A stretch of DNA of 64,000 bases. It comes from JAJDXO01 sp965207535 (GTDB lineage Bacteria; Pseudomonadota; Alphaproteobacteria; Rhodospirillales; UBA2165). Positions 61,538 to 64,000 of this stretch are shown in pieces. The notes beneath the pieces are model-generated. The model did no database searches. It was not told the origin of the DNA and saw nothing but the letters and a program-made list of their open reading frames with translations. A program made the position numbers and the translations under genes. The stretch spans positions 1 through 64,000 of the forward strand of contig CBDBMR010000013.1 in assembly GCA_965207535.1 (NCBI GenBank), given 5' to 3'. The first letter of the stretch is position 1, and every line of letters starts with the position of its first letter.

Positions 61538-63338
61538 CGTCCCAGGGCCTCGATAGCTGCATGGCGGAATTTATCAGACCCACCATCGAATAGGTCTGCG
61601 GGAAGTTGCCCCACAGTTCGCCGGTATTCGGGTCCAGATCTTCGGACAACAGCCCGACATGATTGCGGCGGGACAGCATCTCCTCGAATATTTGCCGCGC
61701 TTCCCCGGTCCGCCCGATTTTCACCAGCGCGTCGATGTACCAAAAGGTACAAATGATGAAGGAGTTTTCGGGATGGCCGAAATCATCCGCCTTGGAATAG
61801 CGCATCAACAGATTGCCGCGGCGAAGTTCGGCGCCGACCGCGTCCACCGTCCCTGCAAACCTGGGATCGTCGGAATCGAGAAATCCGAGCTCCAGCAAAA
61901 GCAGAAGGCTGCCGTCGACATGGCTCCCGCCCCAAGTGTCGACGAAACTGTTGCGCTCGGCGTTATAGGCATTCTCGTCGATGGCCGCGCGAATGCGGTC
62001 GGCGTGCCCGTTCCAGTAGGCGGCCCTGTCCCCCAGCCCAAGCTGTTCGGCGATGCGCGCCAACCGATGGACACCCGCCCAGCACATGACGCTCGAATAG
62101 GTGTGGACGTGGGCGTCTCCACGGAGTTCCCAAAGGCCGGCGTCCGGTTTGTCGTACAGATCGACGCAGCGTTCGCCGACCGGTTCGAGATAACGGAACA
62201 GGTCGGCGTCGCCGAGACGGGAAAGGCGGTTGTCGAAGAATGTCTGGGTCACCGCCAGAATAACCGAGCCGTACCCATCGTTCTGAATATGCTCATGGGC
62301 CTGGTTGCCGCGGCGCACCGGACCCATGCCCCGATATCCCGGCAGGGTCTCCACCAGTTCCTCGGTCAGCTGGCGTTCGTAATGAATGCCGAAGACGGGC
62401 TGTATGACCTCACGCTTCTCTTCCTCCTCTTCTTCGGCGATCAGATTGGTGATGTAGTGGAGGAATTCCTCCATGGTCTTCGTGGCGCCCAGCCGGTTCA
62501 GCGCACGAACCACGAAATACCCGTCCCGAAGCCAGCAGAACCGGTAATCCCAATTGCGCTCCGTGTCCTTGGCCTCGGGGATCGACGTGGTCAGGGCGGC
62601 GACGATCGCGCCGCTCTCTTCGAAGTTGCACAGCTTCAGGGTGATTGCGGCCCGGATCACCGCATCCTGCCACTCGAAGGGAATCGAAAGGTACCGGGTC
62701 CATTCCCGCCAGTAGTCGCAGGTGCGTTCGAAAAAGTCCCGGGACGTGCCGGCAATGGGCGTGTTCAGCGTTTCGTCGGGACCCAGCATGATATTGATGG
62801 GCTCGTCGATCACGAACGCGGTCTCGTTGAGGATATAGGTCACCGGGACATCCGTCGTACATCGCAGCACCACATCGTCGCCGATGTAGCGAATGTGGTT
62901 GGAGCCTCGGGTCGTCGCCACCTGTTTCGCCCCCCAACCCGTTGCCGGACGGAGCCGGATACGAATCCGGGGCCGCCCGGAGAGGGCCCGGATTTGCCGT
63001 ACCACCCCGATGGGGCGGAATATCCGGTCCGTCCGCTTGAACCGAGGCGCGAAATCGACAATTTCGAGCACCCCGTCCTTGTCGTCGCGCAGCGTCGTGA
63101 CCACCACTGCCGTGTTCTTGATGTATTGCTGCTCACTGGAGGCGCAGCCGATCAATTCGACTTCGAAATAGCCGTAGTCCAATGAACCGTGATCATTGGC
63201 CATAAGCGAACAGAACACCGGGTCGCCGGCCAAATCGGGGAAACAGCCCCATACATACCGGCCGCGTTGGTCGATCAGCGCCGCGATGGCGCAGTTGCCG
63301 ACGACTGCGAGATTGAGATCTGCCGGAGGTTTTGTCAT
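61527..63338 (-). CDS. Glycoside hydrolase family 15 protein (trehalase/glucoamylase-like)
   Basis: 603 residues. N-terminal beta domain (LNLAVVGNCAIAALIDQRGRYVWGCFPDLAGDPVFCSLM), then the (alpha/alpha)6 barrel with NWDYRFCWLRDGYFVVRALNRLG (catalytic Glu expected nearby), GLWELRGDAHVHTYSSVMCWAGVHRL and ENSFIICTFWYIDALVKIGR. Stand-alone members of this type include actinobacterial and proteobacterial trehalases. No signal peptide, so it acts in the cytoplasm. The otsB overlap (ATGA) and the otsA overlap point to turnover of trehalose in the same operon that makes it. Confidence 0.85.
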   Translation of the reverse strand: MTKPPADLNLAVVGNCAIAALIDQRGRYVWGCFPDLAGDPVFCSLMANDHGSLDYGYFEVELIGCASSEQQYIKNTAVVVTTLRDDKDGVLEIVDFAPRFKRTDRIFRPIGVVRQIRALSGRPRIRIRLRPATGWGAKQVATTRGSNHIRYIGDDVVLRCTTDVPVTYILNETAFVIDEPINIMLGPDETLNTPIAGTSRDFFERTCDYWREWTRYLSIPFEWQDAVIRAAITLKLCNFEESGAIVAALTTSIPEAKDTERNWDYRFCWLRDGYFVVRALNRLGATKTMEEFLHYITNLIAEEEEEEKREVIQPVFGIHYERQLTEELVETLPGYRGMGPVRRGNQAHEHIQNDGYGSVILAVTQTFFDNRLSRLGDADLFRYLEPVGERCVDLYDKPDAGLWELRGDAHVHTYSSVMCWAGVHRLARIAEQLGLGDRAAYWNGHADRIRAAIDENAYNAERNSFVDTWGGSHVDGSLLLLLELGFLDSDDPRFAGTVDAVGAELRRGNLLMRYSKADDFGHPENSFIICTFWYIDALVKIGRTGEARQIFEEMLSRRNHVGLLSEDLDPNTGELWGNFPQTYSMVGLINSAMQLSRPWDDVF

Positions 63339-64000
63339 CCCGAACTCCCGCGCGAGAGCATTTGCAGCCAAGTGTAGAGTATCTGCCGGTCGCCGACGAC
63401 CATTTGCGCGCGGGTATCCGGGTGGGCGCCGACGCGCACGGATACCCCGCCGAGTTCGTTCGCGGCCTCGAACGCATATTCGTCGGTGGTGTCATCGCCG
63501 AAATAAACCGGTTTGCGGCCGGCAAAAGGCGGCTCCGCCATGAAGTGCCGGAGCGCCGATCCCTTGTTGGCGGCGAGGGGCTTCAACTCGGCGAACATTT
63601 TCCCATCGAGCACCTGAAAAGCGCTGCCCAGCTTTGCCTGACTGCGATGCAACTCAACCAGAATGTCGCCCTCGGCCTCCGGCGCCAGCCGGAAATGGAG
63701 CGCAATGGCGTAGGTCTTGTCTTCGACGATGATGCCCTCGCGGCCCGAGAAACGTTCGGCCAGACGGCCGATTTCCGCGCGGAACGCGGCATCCGGCCGG
63801 CAGCCCTCCGCCGGCTCGCCGGGCCGGGTACGAATTTCCAGGCCGTGAACGGCCGCGGTTGCGTACCGGGAAGGCTCGAACATTCTCTCCACGTCGGCAA
63901 GTCCACGGCCGGTCACCAATGCAAATGCGCCGGAAAGCCGGTCCCGAGCCGAATCCAGCGTCGCCCTCAGCGCATCGGAGACATGAACGCCTTCCGGGGT
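63335..64000 (-). CDS. otsB: Trehalose-6-phosphate phosphatase (partial)
   Basis: About 221 residues are inside the window; the N-terminus with the HAD DxDGT motif lies beyond the right edge. Visible motifs are FALVTGRGLADVERMF (HAD motif II), VHGLEIRTRPGE, LAANKGSALRHFM (motif III Lys) and PVYFGDDTTDEYAFEAANE (motif IV). It dephosphorylates OtsA product to trehalose. The reading frame continues without stop to base 64000. First visible gene of the otsB-GH15-otsA-glk operon. Confidence 0.92.
   Translation of the reverse strand, partial: TPEGVHVSDALRATLDSARDRLSGAFALVTGRGLADVERMFEPSRYATAAVHGLEIRTRPGEPAEGCRPDAAFRAEIGRLAERFSGREGIIVEDKTYAIALHFRLAPEAEGDILVELHRSQAKLGSAFQVLDGKMFAELKPLAANKGSALRHFMAEPPFAGRKPVYFGDDTTDEYAFEAANELGGVSVRVGAHPDTRAQMVVGDRQILYTWLQMLSRGSSG

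Noticed and set aside
61659..63185. A 508-codon plus-strand frame opposite the GH15 gene
   Set aside because: Antisense shadow; the minus-strand frame has complete GH15 motifs.

Overview
The window is high-GC chromosomal DNA from what looks like an alphaproteobacterium, probably Rhodospirillales-like. The grounds are the best-matching families, hopanoid synthesis genes (hpnC, hpnD), the MEP isoprenoid pathway, and short GC-rich palindromic repeats in the gaps. The assignment is by family resemblance only.

Layout. 1-945: an RfaH/NusG-like antiterminator (cut by the left edge) coupled to an EPS-type MarR regulator. 1422-4395: a galE and a porin, each broken only by single-base insertions, then a strong terminator. 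4639-5500: a HigB/HigA-like toxin-antitoxin pair and tRNA-Phe(GAA). 5594-10615: an isoprenoid block with ispG, hpnC, hpnD, a lipoprotein and ispH. 10805-12153: an IclR regulator and msrA. 12350-15600: an accessory island with a peptidoglycan-binding/lysozyme-like protein, three small exported proteins and remnants of an internal duplication. 15618-20278: a two-repeat protein of unknown function and a molybdenum enzyme of the pyrogallol-transhydroxylase type. 20772-24575: a phosphite uptake and oxidation locus (ptxABC-like transporter divergent from a ptxD-like dehydrogenase).

24567-59192 is dominated by catabolism of aromatic or related acids. It carries a trans-sulfuration-type PLP enzyme, three CoA-ligase-type enzymes, a UbiD decarboxylase, IorAB with a thioesterase, an HpaE-like aldehyde dehydrogenase, an HpaI-type aldolase, a LigJ-like hydratase, LigA/LigB-like extradiol dioxygenase subunits, an HpaB-like flavin hydroxylase, a tungsten-type aldehyde:ferredoxin oxidoreductase, an enoyl-CoA hydratase, a MetE-like protein, and a complete Liv-type ABC importer with its binding protein. 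The working picture is import of an aromatic or branched acid, CoA activation or hydroxylation, ring cleavage, then hydratase/aldolase steps to central metabolites. The ferredoxin-linked enzymes (IorAB, AOR) and the Mo enzyme suggest low-oxygen branches alongside oxygen-dependent ones. No substrate can be proven from sequence.

59200-64000: a tightly packed trehalose/glucose operon (otsB, GH15, otsA, glk; otsB is cut by the right edge). Gaps of 200-700 bases hold mostly interspersed palindromic repeats, several families of which recur in the window.
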